This document shows positions 1 to 7,655 of a stretch of 15,268 bases of DNA, in pieces; within the stretch, counting starts at the first letter, position 1; each line of letters starts with the position of its first letter. The position numbers and the translations under genes are program-made. The notes under the pieces are model-generated. The model did no database searches. It was given only the letters and a program-made list of their open reading frames with translations, and was not told where the DNA came from. This stretch comes from CAZFCK01 sp964517355 (lineage in GTDB: Bacteria > Desulfobacterota > Desulfovibrionia > Desulfovibrionales > Desulfovibrionaceae): positions 1-15,268 of the forward strand of contig CAZFCK010000108.1 in assembly GCA_964517355.1 (NCBI GenBank), in the 5' to 3' direction.

Positions 1-1
1 G

Positions 2-113
2 AACAATTGGAAATTGTTTCAGTGGAGAGCCTTGTTTCAAGGCGAAAATGCGCTAGCGCATTCTCGCCTTTGGATAAGGTTCCCTCCTGAAAAAATGTTT
101 ATGATTTCAGGGA
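2..113. other. Hairpin-rich non-coding stretch at window start
   Basis: I find no convincing gene in 1-234. The sequence holds three inverted repeats: AACAATT/AATTGTT at 2-18 with a 3-nt loop; a 32-nt near-perfect palindrome at 39-70 (arms AAGGCGA.. and ..TCGCCTT, one mismatch, centre GCGCTAGCGC); and arms at 80-92 and 105-114 (TTCCCT plus TGAAA against TTTCAGGGAA) with a bulge. None is followed directly by a long T run, so these are not clean intrinsic terminators. They may be the 3' region of a gene outside the window or a structured RNA. Function unknown. Confidence 0.4.
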
Positions 114-234
114 AAGGCATAAGAGCATCGTTATTTTTTCAAAGGTAAGCTCTCGGCTTTCTGAGCGGAACGTATGCGTTAAGAGTCTGCATTTGTTTAA
201 AAAAAAAGAATTAAAAATGTCCTTTTTCCGGCGT

Positions 235-299
235 CCAGGGGTCTCCCCTGGTCGTACTGCGGGCGAGAAAGCCCGCGGCTTTATACGTTTTTTCATTAA
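235..299 (-). repeat. Dispersed double-hairpin repeat, copy 1
   Basis: Read on the minus strand this is a TTAATGAA-like lead, then hairpin GCGGGC/GCCCGC (plus-strand arms 259-264 and 271-276), then the spacer containing ACGACC, then hairpin CCAGGGG/CCCCTGG (235-251, 3-nt loop). It aligns almost base for base with the copies at 7468-7534 and 15211-15268 apart from a short insertion in the lead. It starts about 25 nt after the stop of the minus-strand gene at 325-675, in the same orientation as that gene, so it lies in its 3' untranslated region. Confidence 0.8.
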
Positions 300-324
300 G
301 TCGGAAAGTCGTAGTCAAGATGCT

Positions 325-675
325 CTAAGCGATGTCGCCGCGCTCGCGCAGATACTCCACAACCCGCGTGGCCTGGGCGGCCGCCATTGTACCTCCAAGG
401 GAAATGGCGACGCCGCACGCCTCCAGGATCTCTGCCACCGTTGCGCCCAATTGCAGCGCATGCTCGGCCTGGAACAAGATGCAGCCCCGGCATCCTCCCA
501 CAAGCGCCGCGCTCAAAGCCATCAACCGTTTTGTCTTGGCGTCCAGCGCCCCGTTCTTGTATACGGCTTGCGGCAATTCCTGATAGGCTTGTCCTATTTC
601 CGGAGCCAATTCCATAAAGCGTTCCCAGTCTTCACCGATCTTCCTGCGCAATGCGGTTTGGTTTTCCACGGTCAT
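325..675 (-). CDS. Carboxymuconolactone decarboxylase/AhpD-like family protein
   Basis: A 116-residue cytoplasmic protein of the CMD/AhpD-like fold. The family signature is seen as CRGC at residues 62-65 followed by the LGAT segment at 76-79, in the all-helical arrangement usual for the family; the length is typical for a single-domain member. AhpD proteins are thiol-disulfide peroxidase partners that use the two cysteines plus a Glu/His proton relay. Here the cysteines are kept, but the relay positions read Arg50 (12 before the first Cys) and Gln69 (4 after the second), with a His only at 72. The reaction is therefore uncertain; a redox role is a reasonable guess. I chose the ATG at 675 because GGAGG (683-687) sits 7 nt upstream; the longer frame to 753 has no such site and has an atypical N-terminus. 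Stop is TAG. It is divergent from tamA and carries its own promoter. Confidence 0.85.
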   Translation of the reverse strand: MTVENQTALRRKIGEDWERFMELAPEIGQAYQELPQAVYKNGALDAKTKRLMALSAALVGGCRGCILFQAEHALQLGATVAEILEACGVAISLGGTMAAAQATRVVEYLRERGDIA

Positions 676-758
676 GGAGTATCCTCCGTCAGTTTCATGG
701 TTGTTGCACGCCAAGCCGTAGGCACGGAACACGCTGCAGCGTAGACGCAACATGCTGT

Positions 759-771
759 CAAGTTTAACTTG
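759..771. promoter_or_regulatory. Perfect palindrome over the -10 box, candidate operator
   Basis: CAAGTT-T-AACTTG is a perfect 13-bp palindrome that overlaps the proposed -10 (761-766) of the minus-strand promoter. Position and symmetry fit a repressor dimer site. The regulator is not in the window and is unknown. Confidence 0.45.
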
Positions 772-789
772 CTGATATTATTATGTCAA
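761..789 (-). promoter_or_regulatory. Sigma70-type promoter of the CMD/AhpD-like gene
   Basis: On the minus strand TTGACA (plus-strand 784-789) is followed by a 17-nt AT-rich spacer and TAAACT (761-766), a consensus -35 and a 4/6 -10. Transcription would start near 754, leaving a leader of about 79 nt before the ATG at 675. A second TTGACA (minus strand, 756-761) overlaps the -10 and has no -10 of its own. Confidence 0.6.
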
Positions 790-866
790 AATCAAGAGTT
801 CCCTTTTTGTGCTTTCTGTTGTTATTAATAGTTGCAGAAATGATATAGTTATCCACATCGAACGTC

Positions 867-1007
867 ATGGAGGGCCGCGCCACGGGCGGGGCATGGGGTG
901 AAACCGCGGGAGCCGCACCAGAACAACCCGCCGCTCCGGAGAATAAGCAGTTCATCATCAGTAACGCCTTTGAACGTTACCCTTTCGTAGCTGTTCTTTT
1001 TGTGTGA
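867..1007 (+). CDS. Possible 46-residue small protein or gene remnant
   Basis: A short open frame from ATG 867 to TGA 1007 lies in the tamA leader. Its first half is far richer in G+C than its flanks and uses codons like those of the neighbouring genes; the predicted peptide starts MEGRATGG and ends VAVLFV. No ribosome binding site is visible before the ATG, there is no recognisable motif, and the 3' half contains an inverted repeat. It may be a relic of a longer gene, a leader peptide, or chance. I would not rely on it. Confidence 0.2.
   Translation: MEGRATGGAWGETAGAAPEQPAAPENKQFIISNAFERYPFVAVLFV
961..980. promoter_or_regulatory. Inverted repeat in tamA upstream region
   Basis: GTAACG (961-966) and CGTTAC (975-980) form a 6-bp inverted repeat about 100 nt before the tamA start. 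It could be an operator or a small RNA hairpin; no promoter with good -35 and -10 boxes is visible between here and 1076. Confidence 0.25.
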
Positions 1008-1076
1008 GGCAACCGTGCGGCATGTTTTTCGTGTCTGCAATGTGATGATGACAGACCTTTTGCTATTGTTGAGCGT

Positions 1077-2900
1077 ATGAAAACACTACTGATCCGGATT
1101 CTCCTGTTCACGCTGTTCCTGTCTTCAGCGGCAATGTTGCACGCCGCAGAATCGTCTCAAGACGCCGCTCCCTCCGTTGCCGGCGCTCAAGAACTGCAGG
1201 CTTACACCCCCGTATTGCGCGGCGTGGACAACGAAGAGCTTCAGGAATTGCTCACCGCTTCCCTGGACACTTTCACGTTGCAGCAAACGCCACCGCGTTC
1301 GCTCAACCTGCTGCGCCGGCGCATGAGCGACGATGTGCTCACGGCGAAAAAGGTGCTCAGCTCGCGAGGCTATTTCAAGGGCACCGTGAAAATCGCGCTG
1401 GAGACCGGGCGACAGGCCCCCCCACAGGCCATATTCACCGTCGCTCCGGGACCGCGTTTTTGCTTCGGCAAAACAACCATCCTTCTGGCGCCCCAGGGTG
1501 ACAAAAAAGCGCCTTTGCCCACATCCGAAGAGGCCGGGCTTGTCCGGGGCGCCCCGTATCTGGCCAAAAGCGTGCTCAGCGCCCAGTCGTTCATACTCAC
1601 CACGCTGGAGGAAAAAGGCTACCCCTATCCGGCCATTGAAGACCGCGAAGTCATCGCCGACCATGCCACCAATACCGTAACCGTGGATTTTCTCGTGCAA
1701 ACCGGGAAAATCGCCTCGTTCGGCTCCATAACCGTCAACGGACTGCACTATGTGGATCAGGACTACGTTCTCTCCAAGCTGCCCTGGACCAAGGGCCAGC
1801 TGTACGACAAGCGTCTCCTGGAAAAGGCGCGCGCAAGTCTCATTCAATCCGGCCTGTTCAATGTGGTCGATTTTTCCAAGGAGCCAGTAAACGAAGAAGG
1901 CGTGCTGCCCCTGACCATGGACGTTGTGGAACGCAAACCGCGCACCGTGCGCGCAGGGCTGCGCTACCGCACCGACACCGGTCCCGGTGCCAAACTGGAA
2001 TGGGAGCACAGGACCCTGTTCGGCAACGGGGAACACTTCAGCGCCGCGGTGGACGTGGACAAGGTCAAGCAGCAGTTCGACCTTACCTTCAGAAAACCCG
2101 CGCTCATGAACGACGACCTCTCGCTGCTGGTGCAGCAAAAATACATGCGCGAGCGCGACGACGCTTACGACGGCGACACCCTGCACAGCTCCGTGGGGCT
2201 CGAATACCGCCTCAACAAAAGGCTGACCCTCGGCGCGGGCGTCGCCTACCATCTTTCCCGCCTGGACGAAAACGACAAGGGAAAGGAAACCTACGGCCTG
2301 CTTTCCGTGCCCGCGGTCCTGAGCTGGGACAGCCGCAACGACATCCTCAACCCCACCAAGGGCTGGCGTTTTTCTCTTTCGGGCACGCCGTATTTCGATA
2401 CCTTGGGCTCCTCCACCGATTTCATGCAAGGGCTGGTGTCCTATACCCACTACCTGCGGCTGATCGGAGAGGATACGCTCATCCTGGCCCTGCGCGGCCT
2501 GCTGGGCGTCACCCAGGGCGCGCAGCTCGACGACGTGCCCTCCAACGTGCGTTTCTACGCCGGAGGCGGCAGTTCCATCCGCGGTTATGCGTATCGCAAG
2601 GCGGGCGACCTTGACAAAGACGGCGATCCCATCGGGGGGCGCTCGGTTTTCGAATCCACCGCGGAACTCCGTTGGCGCTTCCTGGGCGATCTGGGCATGG
2701 TGTTCTTCACGGACGTCGGCCGGGCCTTCGAAGACCAGTTCCCGAACTTCGATGAAGAGCTTTTCGTGGGCGCGGGCACCGGATTCCGCTACTACAGCTT
2801 TGTGGGGCCCATCGGCCTTGACGTGGCCTTCCCGCTCAACCGCCGCTCCGGTGAAGATGATTATTATCAAATTTACATCAGTCTGGGACAATCCTTTTAA
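1077..2900 (+). CDS. tamA: TamA-like outer-membrane protein (Omp85 family)
   Basis: A 607-residue Omp85/BamA-superfamily protein, close in length to E. coli TamA (577). Residues 1 to about 23 form a signal peptide (MKTLLIRI, hydrophobic core, cleavage likely after LHA). About 40-290 look like three POTRA domains, and about 291-607 a 16-strand beta-barrel with alternating residues and a terminal Phe. The loop-6 family motif is present as GGGSSIRGY (496-504, Arg502-Gly503-Tyr504). In characterised bacteria TamA in the outer membrane works with TamB, which spans the periplasm, in outer-membrane biogenesis. The gene immediately downstream is tamB (93-nt gap), which supports TamA over BamA, as bamA is normally next to skp/lpx genes. 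The ribosome binding site before ATG 1077 is weak (GAG 5-7 nt upstream). The leader is long and shared with a divergent gene. Confidence 0.88.
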   Translation: MKTLLIRILLFTLFLSSAAMLHAAESSQDAAPSVAGAQELQAYTPVLRGVDNEELQELLTASLDTFTLQQTPPRSLNLLRRRMSDDVLTAKKVLSSRGYFKGTVKIALETGRQAPPQAIFTVAPGPRFCFGKTTILLAPQGDKKAPLPTSEEAGLVRGAPYLAKSVLSAQSFILTTLEEKGYPYPAIEDREVIADHATNTVTVDFLVQTGKIASFGSITVNGLHYVDQDYVLSKLPWTKGQLYDKRLLEKARASLIQSGLFNVVDFSKEPVNEEGVLPLTMDVVERKPRTVRAGLRYRTDTGPGAKLEWEHRTLFGNGEHFSAAVDVDKVKQQFDLTFRKPALMNDDLSLLVQQKYMRERDDAYDGDTLHSSVGLEYRLNKRLTLGAGVAYHLSRLDENDKGKETYGLLSVPAVLSWDSRNDILNPTKGWRFSLSGTPYFDTLGSSTDFMQGLVSYTHYLRLIGEDTLILALRGLLGVTQGAQLDDVPSNVRFYAGGGSSIRGYAYRKAGDLDKDGDPIGGRSVFESTAELRWRFLGDLGMVFFTDVGRAFEDQFPNFDEELFVGAGTGFRYYSFVGPIGLDVAFPLNRRSGEDDYYQIYISLGQSF

Positions 2901-2993
2901 TTTCCATCGCCTCGTCGCACTGCGCGGAAGGTTCCCTTTCGATCAAGGGACTTATCCTCGAAACGGCATACAATCACGTAGAGACACACCTTG

Positions 2994-5900
2994 ATGACAA
3001 TCCATCCCAACGCGCTACGATTCCTTAAATGGCTAGGGTGGGGCGTACTCGGCCTGCTCATTCTTGTCTTCCTATCGCTCGGCGCTGTGATCACCGCGCT
3101 GCACACGCAGGCCGGACGCGACAAAGTCGCCTCTTTGGTCAATGAACTGGCCTCCTCCGAGTCCATGACCATCTCCCTGGAAAATCTACGCGCGGCCATG
3201 CCCTGGGATCTGCGCCTCGGCTCCCTGACTCTGGCGGACGCCGGCGGGGTTTGGCTCTCCGCCAACGATCTGGACGTGGGCATGGATCTCGCGGCCCTTG
3301 TCGGCGGCGCCATTGCCTTCGACCGCATCACCCTGGAACAGGTCGTCTATCTGCGCGCCCCTCTTACCCGGGAACCACCTGAAGAAGAGCCCCCGGCTCA
3401 ACCTTTTTCCCTGGAACTGCCCAAGATTCCTCCGCTGCGCGTCGACACCTTACGGGTGGGGCGCGCCGTGCTGCATCTGCCCCCGCCTGAAGGCGCGGCC
3501 CAAGGCGAAGTCAAGACCTTTACCTGCAACGGATTGGTGCGCCCCGAAGGGCCTGATTTCGTGGTGCGGCTCGATGTGGACGAGGTGCCCGGACCCGATG
3601 AGGGCAGCGATGGATTCCGGCCGGACAAGCTCTCACTGGAGGCGCGGCTGCGGCAACCGGACAACATCCTGGCCGTGGACGCCTCCCTTGAAGAGGGCTC
3701 CGGCGGCCTTCTGGGACAGGCCCTGGGCGTGGACGCGGGCACCGCCATTTCCGGCGGATTGCGCGGCACGGGTAGCCTGGAGCACTGGCTTGGGGAGATG
3801 CGTCTCAACGTGGGGCGGACGGCCCTGCTTTCCGGCACCGTCAATCTGCGCCTTGAGCAGGACGCCGGACTCTTCCGCGCCGCGCTCAAAGGACATCTGC
3901 AGGACCCCGCGTCCTTGCTGCCCCCCGATATCGTTCGCCTGAGCGGCGACAACGCGGATTTCGACCTGGCCGTGACCCTGCCTCTCGACGGCCGGCTCGC
4001 GGAACTGTCCAGCCTGGATACGTGCAAGCTGGTCAGCCCCACCTTTTCCCTGTCCCTGGCCGCTTCCATGCGCGATGCGGCTTGCAGCGCGACCCTGACG
4101 CTGGATATTCTGGACCCCGCCATACTGCCCCATGTCACCTCAGACGCCCTGGCCGGCAAGCCCACGGTGGCCGCGTCGTTGGAAGGGGATGAAGACAAGG
4201 CGGTTCTGGAACTCCGGGCGGGGCTGGGCGCCCTGACCATGCCGGATCTGACCAGCAACCCCGCCACGTTGCACACCGTGGTCACTCTGGGCGCGCCCCT
4301 GGATCCTGAAAAACGGGAAATCGCGGCCAAGGGCACGCTGCGGGTGGACGGCCTCCAGGCGCCCCGGGACTATACCCTTGACCAGGCGTTGGAACTGGCC
4401 TTTGACCTGGGCCTGAACGAGCGCACCCAACAGGTGCATATCGCCTCCCTGACCCTGAACAACGGCGAGAACACCCTCCAGGCCAACGGCGAGGTGGACA
4501 TCCCCAAACAGCAGGTGCAGGCCCACGTTGAAGCGGAGCTGCCCCATGCGGGGGCGCTCATGACCCTCACGCCCCTGGACGCCGCCATCAGTCTCAAGGC
4601 CGACGCCACCGGCGCCATGGCGCAAGGCATCGACGCCGCCGTGACCATGGACCTCAGCCGCATCAAGGGGCTGGACCCCCAGGTCGCGGCTCTGCTGGGC
4701 GACAGTCTGAACCTGGCGGCCAAGGCCTTTGTGGATGAAAAACACGTGCAGCTTCACGGTCTGGACGTGAAAGGCCGCACCAGCCTGACGGCCTCGGGCG
4801 TCTACACCATGGAAGGGCGGGCCCTCGACGCCATGCTTACGGTGACGCCCCCCGAAACCTTGACGCTCCCCGGCGACCCCGCGCCCTTGCAGGTGCAGGG
4901 ACTCGCGCCTTTGGACCTCACGGCCAAGGGCAGCCTGCAGGAGCGTCTGGACGTGACGGCGCGTTCACGCGCGGACAAGGCGATTCTGCCGGGGCGCAGT
5001 TTCACCGGCCTGGCGCTCGACCTGGCCGCGGGCGTGCCCCTGCGGCCGCAATCCCCGCAATCGGGCGACGAACTTTTTTCACTGGACCTTAAAACCGACC
5101 AGATAGGCCTGATCGCCTCCAGCCGCTACCGCCTTCTGGAAAAAATCCTCGAACTTTCGGAAATCAATGTCCGCGGCCCGGAAACCAGCATTCGCGGAGC
5201 GCTTCGCCTGGCCATGGACAGCACGTTGCTCAATGGCGCGATCACGATCGAGGCCAAGCGCCTGGCCGCCTATGCCGACCTCCTGGGCCTGAAGCTGCAA
5301 GGCGCGGTCAAGGCCGACGTGGACCTCTCGGCTCCCGCCGCCAAGCAGGGGGTGCGCATCAAGGCGGAAGCGCGAGATGCAGGCGTGCCCGAGGCCTCCG
5401 TGCGCTCTCTGGCCGTGCAGGCGCAGTGCGACGACGTTTACGGCGCCATGCAGGGGGCGGGCACGGCCTCCATGCGGCTCCAGGCCACCCATGCCGGAAC
5501 CCCGGACGCCTATGCCGAGGACCTGCTCGTGAATGCGGCCATGGCCGGAGGCGCGGTGCAGCTCGATCTGAAAACCAACGGCCGGGCGGACAAACCGTTC
5601 GACGTGGCCGTGAAGGCCACCGTAAAACCCGCGCCAGAACGCATAGAGGCGCGCATCGCCTCGCTCGCGGGCTCATACGACGCCCTGCCTTTCAAGCTCG
5701 CCGCTCCGGCCACCATTATCGCCGCGGGTGGGGGCGTTACCGTGCAAGGCCTGCACCTGGGCGTTGCGGGCGCGGAGGTGCGCGCGGACGGCGCGTACGG
5801 TCCTGCGGACGCCGATCTCAAGGCCAGCGTGCTCCTGAGCGACCTTGGCCTGTTGCGAAAATTGCAACAGTTCGACGCCCCCGCGCTTTCCGGTAGCGTG

Positions 5901-7472
5901 ACCGTGGAAACGACGCTCAAGGGCGCTTTGGCCGCGCCCCGCGTGCATGTCGCGGTGCGCGCCGATGACGTGGAGATGGAGATGCAGAGTGCCGGGCCGG
6001 AAGCGCCTCAGCCCCCGGAACTCCCGCCGCTGGATCTGCGGCTCGAGGCCGATCTCGGCGACGGACGCCTCGCGGCCAAGGCCAATCTGGCGCACAAGAC
6101 AACGTCCCTGGCCGACCTCGAACTGACGGTGCCCGTGAAGCTGGCGCTGCAGCCCTTCGCCTTTGAACTGGCCGAGAGCGCCCCCTTGAATGGCGCGCTC
6201 AAAGGCGGCCTGGACCTGGACATGTTCAAGGACGCCCTGGCCGTCACGGACCAAATCGTGCAGGGTCACATTGATTTCAACCTGGCCATCGGGGGCCGGC
6301 TCGACGATCCGGACGTTGAAGGCCACATAGGTTTGAAGAAGGGGCGTTACGAAAATCTCAAACTGGGCACGCTGCTCACGGATATCGTCCTGCAACTGGA
6401 AGGAAAAGGGGACACCATCACGATAACGCAACTCTCCGCCAATGATGGCGGGGGCGGCAGCGTCAAGGGGCAGGGCAGCGTGGACCTGGATGGTGATTTC
6501 CCGTTTCAGGCGGCCATATCCATGGATATGCTCACCCCCGTGCAGATGGACATTTTCAAGGGCACCCTGAGCGGCACCGTGGACGTGCGCGGCAACGCCA
6601 AGGACGGGGCCGACGTGACGGGCAAACTGGACGTGGACCACGCCATTGTGCTCCTGCCCAAATCCCTGCCGCCGGACATCACCGATATCCGGGTCATCCA
6701 GGATGACGGCTCGGAATCCGCTCCGCCTCTCAAAGATCAGGCCGCTGCGAAACCCGTTCCCGTGCGCCTGGACATCACCATACTCATGCCGGGGCAGATT
6801 TACGTGCGCGGCAAGGGCCTGGATTCGGAATGGAACGGCAAGCTGCATATCGGCGGGTCGGCCAACGATCCGCGCATTACCGGCAAGCTCGGCGTGTCCA
6901 GAGGGACCTTCGATTTTCTGGACAACGTGTTCAACATCGACGAAGGGGAGTTGCGCTTTGCCGGCGGCTCGCCGCCGTCTCCCGTGATCAATGTCGTCAC
7001 CTCGTCGCAGGCCAACGACATCCTGGCCAAGGTGACCATTTCCGGCACCATCCAGTATCTCAGCATCACCCTGAGTTCCGAACCGCCCAGGCCGGATAAC
7101 GAGATCCTTGCCGCGGTGCTGTTCGGCAAGCCCCTGGATAAGATCACGCCCTTGCAGGCGGTGCGCCTGGCCCGCGCCGTGGATCAGATTACCGGCTCGG
7201 CCAGCGGCTACGACATCGAGGTGATGCAAAACCTCAAGCGCATGCTCGGCGTGGACGAACTTTCAGCTGGCGAGGGCGCTTCCGGGGATATGGTCCTGCA
7301 GGCGGGCAAACACATCACGGACGACGTGTATGTGAAGGGCACCAAAGGTCTTGATCCGCGTGACGATTCCCTGAGCGTGGAGGTGGAGATCACACCGCAT
7401 CTGGGCCTGGAAACCGAAATGGGCGCGGATTCGCAAAGCGGTATCGGATTGAACTGGCGTATGGATTATTAA
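2994..7472 (+). CDS. tamB: TamB-like translocation and assembly / lipid-transport protein
   Basis: A 1492-residue AsmA-like protein. One uncleaved membrane helix (about residues 13-36) anchors it in the inner membrane. The long middle consists of repetitive beta-strand segments (LDL, VDL, GxL patterns) expected of a periplasm-spanning hydrophobic groove. The last ~330 residues match the TamB C-terminal (DUF490) domain, with RGTFDFLDNVFNIDEGELRF near 1303 and a C-terminus SGIGLNWRMDY, which is typical of the family. TamB family proteins are known to act with TamA and in phospholipid movement to the outer membrane. I prefer ATG 2994; an in-frame TTG directly before it (2991) would add one residue. 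The ribosome binding site is poor. A 6-bp hairpin (TCCCTT/AAGGGA, 2933-2950) lies in the 93-nt gap from tamA. The TAA stop lies inside a dispersed repeat. Confidence 0.92.
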   Translation: MTIHPNALRFLKWLGWGVLGLLILVFLSLGAVITALHTQAGRDKVASLVNELASSESMTISLENLRAAMPWDLRLGSLTLADAGGVWLSANDLDVGMDLAALVGGAIAFDRITLEQVVYLRAPLTREPPEEEPPAQPFSLELPKIPPLRVDTLRVGRAVLHLPPPEGAAQGEVKTFTCNGLVRPEGPDFVVRLDVDEVPGPDEGSDGFRPDKLSLEARLRQPDNILAVDASLEEGSGGLLGQALGVDAGTAISGGLRGTGSLEHWLGEMRLNVGRTALLSGTVNLRLEQDAGLFRAALKGHLQDPASLLPPDIVRLSGDNADFDLAVTLPLDGRLAELSSLDTCKLVSPTFSLSLAASMRDAACSATLTLDILDPAILPHVTSDALAGKPTVAASLEGDEDKAVLELRAGLGALTMPDLTSNPATLHTVVTLGAPLDPEKREIAAKGTLRVDGLQAPRDYTLDQALELAFDLGLNERTQQVHIASLTLNNGENTLQANGEVDIPKQQVQAHVEAELPHAGALMTLTPLDAAISLKADATGAMAQGIDAAVTMDLSRIKGLDPQVAALLGDSLNLAAKAFVDEKHVQLHGLDVKGRTSLTASGVYTMEGRALDAMLTVTPPETLTLPGDPAPLQVQGLAPLDLTAKGSLQERLDVTARSRADKAILPGRSFTGLALDLAAGVPLRPQSPQSGDELFSLDLKTDQIGLIASSRYRLLEKILELSEINVRGPETSIRGALRLAMDSTLLNGAITIEAKRLAAYADLLGLKLQGAVKADVDLSAPAAKQGVRIKAEARDAGVPEASVRSLAVQAQCDDVYGAMQGAGTASMRLQATHAGTPDAYAEDLLVNAAMAGGAVQLDLKTNGRADKPFDVAVKATVKPAPERIEARIASLAGSYDALPFKLAAPATIIAAGGGVTVQGLHLGVAGAEVRADGAYGPADADLKASVLLSDLGLLRKLQQFDAPALSGSVTVETTLKGALAAPRVHVAVRADDVEMEMQSAGPEAPQPPELPPLDLRLEADLGDGRLAAKANLAHKTTSLADLELTVPVKLALQPFAFELAESAPLNGALKGGLDLDMFKDALAVTDQIVQGHIDFNLAIGGRLDDPDVEGHIGLKKGRYENLKLGTLLTDIVLQLEGKGDTITITQLSANDGGGGSVKGQGSVDLDGDFPFQAAISMDMLTPVQMDIFKGTLSGTVDVRGNAKDGADVTGKLDVDHAIVLLPKSLPPDITDIRVIQDDGSESAPPLKDQAAAKPVPVRLDITILMPGQIYVRGKGLDSEWNGKLHIGGSANDPRITGKLGVSRGTFDFLDNVFNIDEGELRFAGGSPPSPVINVVTSSQANDILAKVTISGTIQYLSITLSSEPPRPDNEILAAVLFGKPLDKITPLQAVRLARAVDQITGSASGYDIEVMQNLKRMLGVDELSAGEGASGDMVLQAGKHITDDVYVKGTKGLDPRDDSLSVEVEITPHLGLETEMGADSQSGIGLNWRMDY

Positions 7473-7534
7473 GGAATAACGTCGCGGGCTTTCGCGCCCG
7501 CACGGCGACCAGGGGGGGGGGAACGCCCCCCTGG
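7468..7534 (+). repeat. Dispersed double-hairpin repeat, copy 2
   Basis: Starts ATTAAGGAATAA and overlaps the tamB stop (TAA 7470-7472). Hairpin 1 is GCGGGC (7484-7489)/GCCCGC (7496-7501). Hairpin 2 is CCAGGGGGG (7509-7517)/CCCCCCTGG (7526-7534) and contains a run of ten G (7512-7521). The first ~48 nt match the copy at 15211 with two mismatches. It continues into an AT-rich spacer and the AAGAACC hairpin at 7605-7634, an order that is also seen, reversed, at 11250-11373. Confidence 0.85.
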
Positions 7535-7604
7535 CCCCGCGAATGTCATGTATGGAAATGTAACTATTCTATAAAGTTATACAAAATATAAAATTTTGGA
7601 GATT

Positions 7605-7634
7605 CTTAAGAACCTTTTTTAAAAGGTTCTTAAG
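7605..7634. terminator. Bidirectional terminator between tamB and folD
   Basis: CTTAAGAACCTTTT (7605-7618) and its exact complement (7621-7634) form a 14-bp stem around a 2-nt loop between convergent genes. The stem carries the T/A run itself, so it can act in either direction. folD ends at 7656, 22 nt away. A related hairpin occurs at 11256-11277, so this is also the 3' module of the dispersed repeat. Confidence 0.7.
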
Positions 7635-7655
7635 CCGCCGGAGGCCTTATCTCTC

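Noticed and set aside
235..276. Possible CRISPR or tandem array from the recurring hairpins
   Set aside because: The copies are kilobases apart, in different orientations, and with no regular spacers.
193..744. A 183-codon plus-strand frame
   Set aside because: It starts in the poly-A/repeat region, runs antisense through the CMD-family gene and has no motif or ribosome binding site.
1125..2891. A 588-codon open frame on the minus strand inside tamA
   Set aside because: It mirrors tamA over its full length, has low-complexity composition typical of an antisense shadow in GC-rich DNA, and shows no recognisable domain; the sense frame is a clear Omp85 protein.
5673..7229. A 518-codon open frame on the minus strand inside tamB
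   Set aside because: Antisense shadow of the conserved TamB C-terminal domain.
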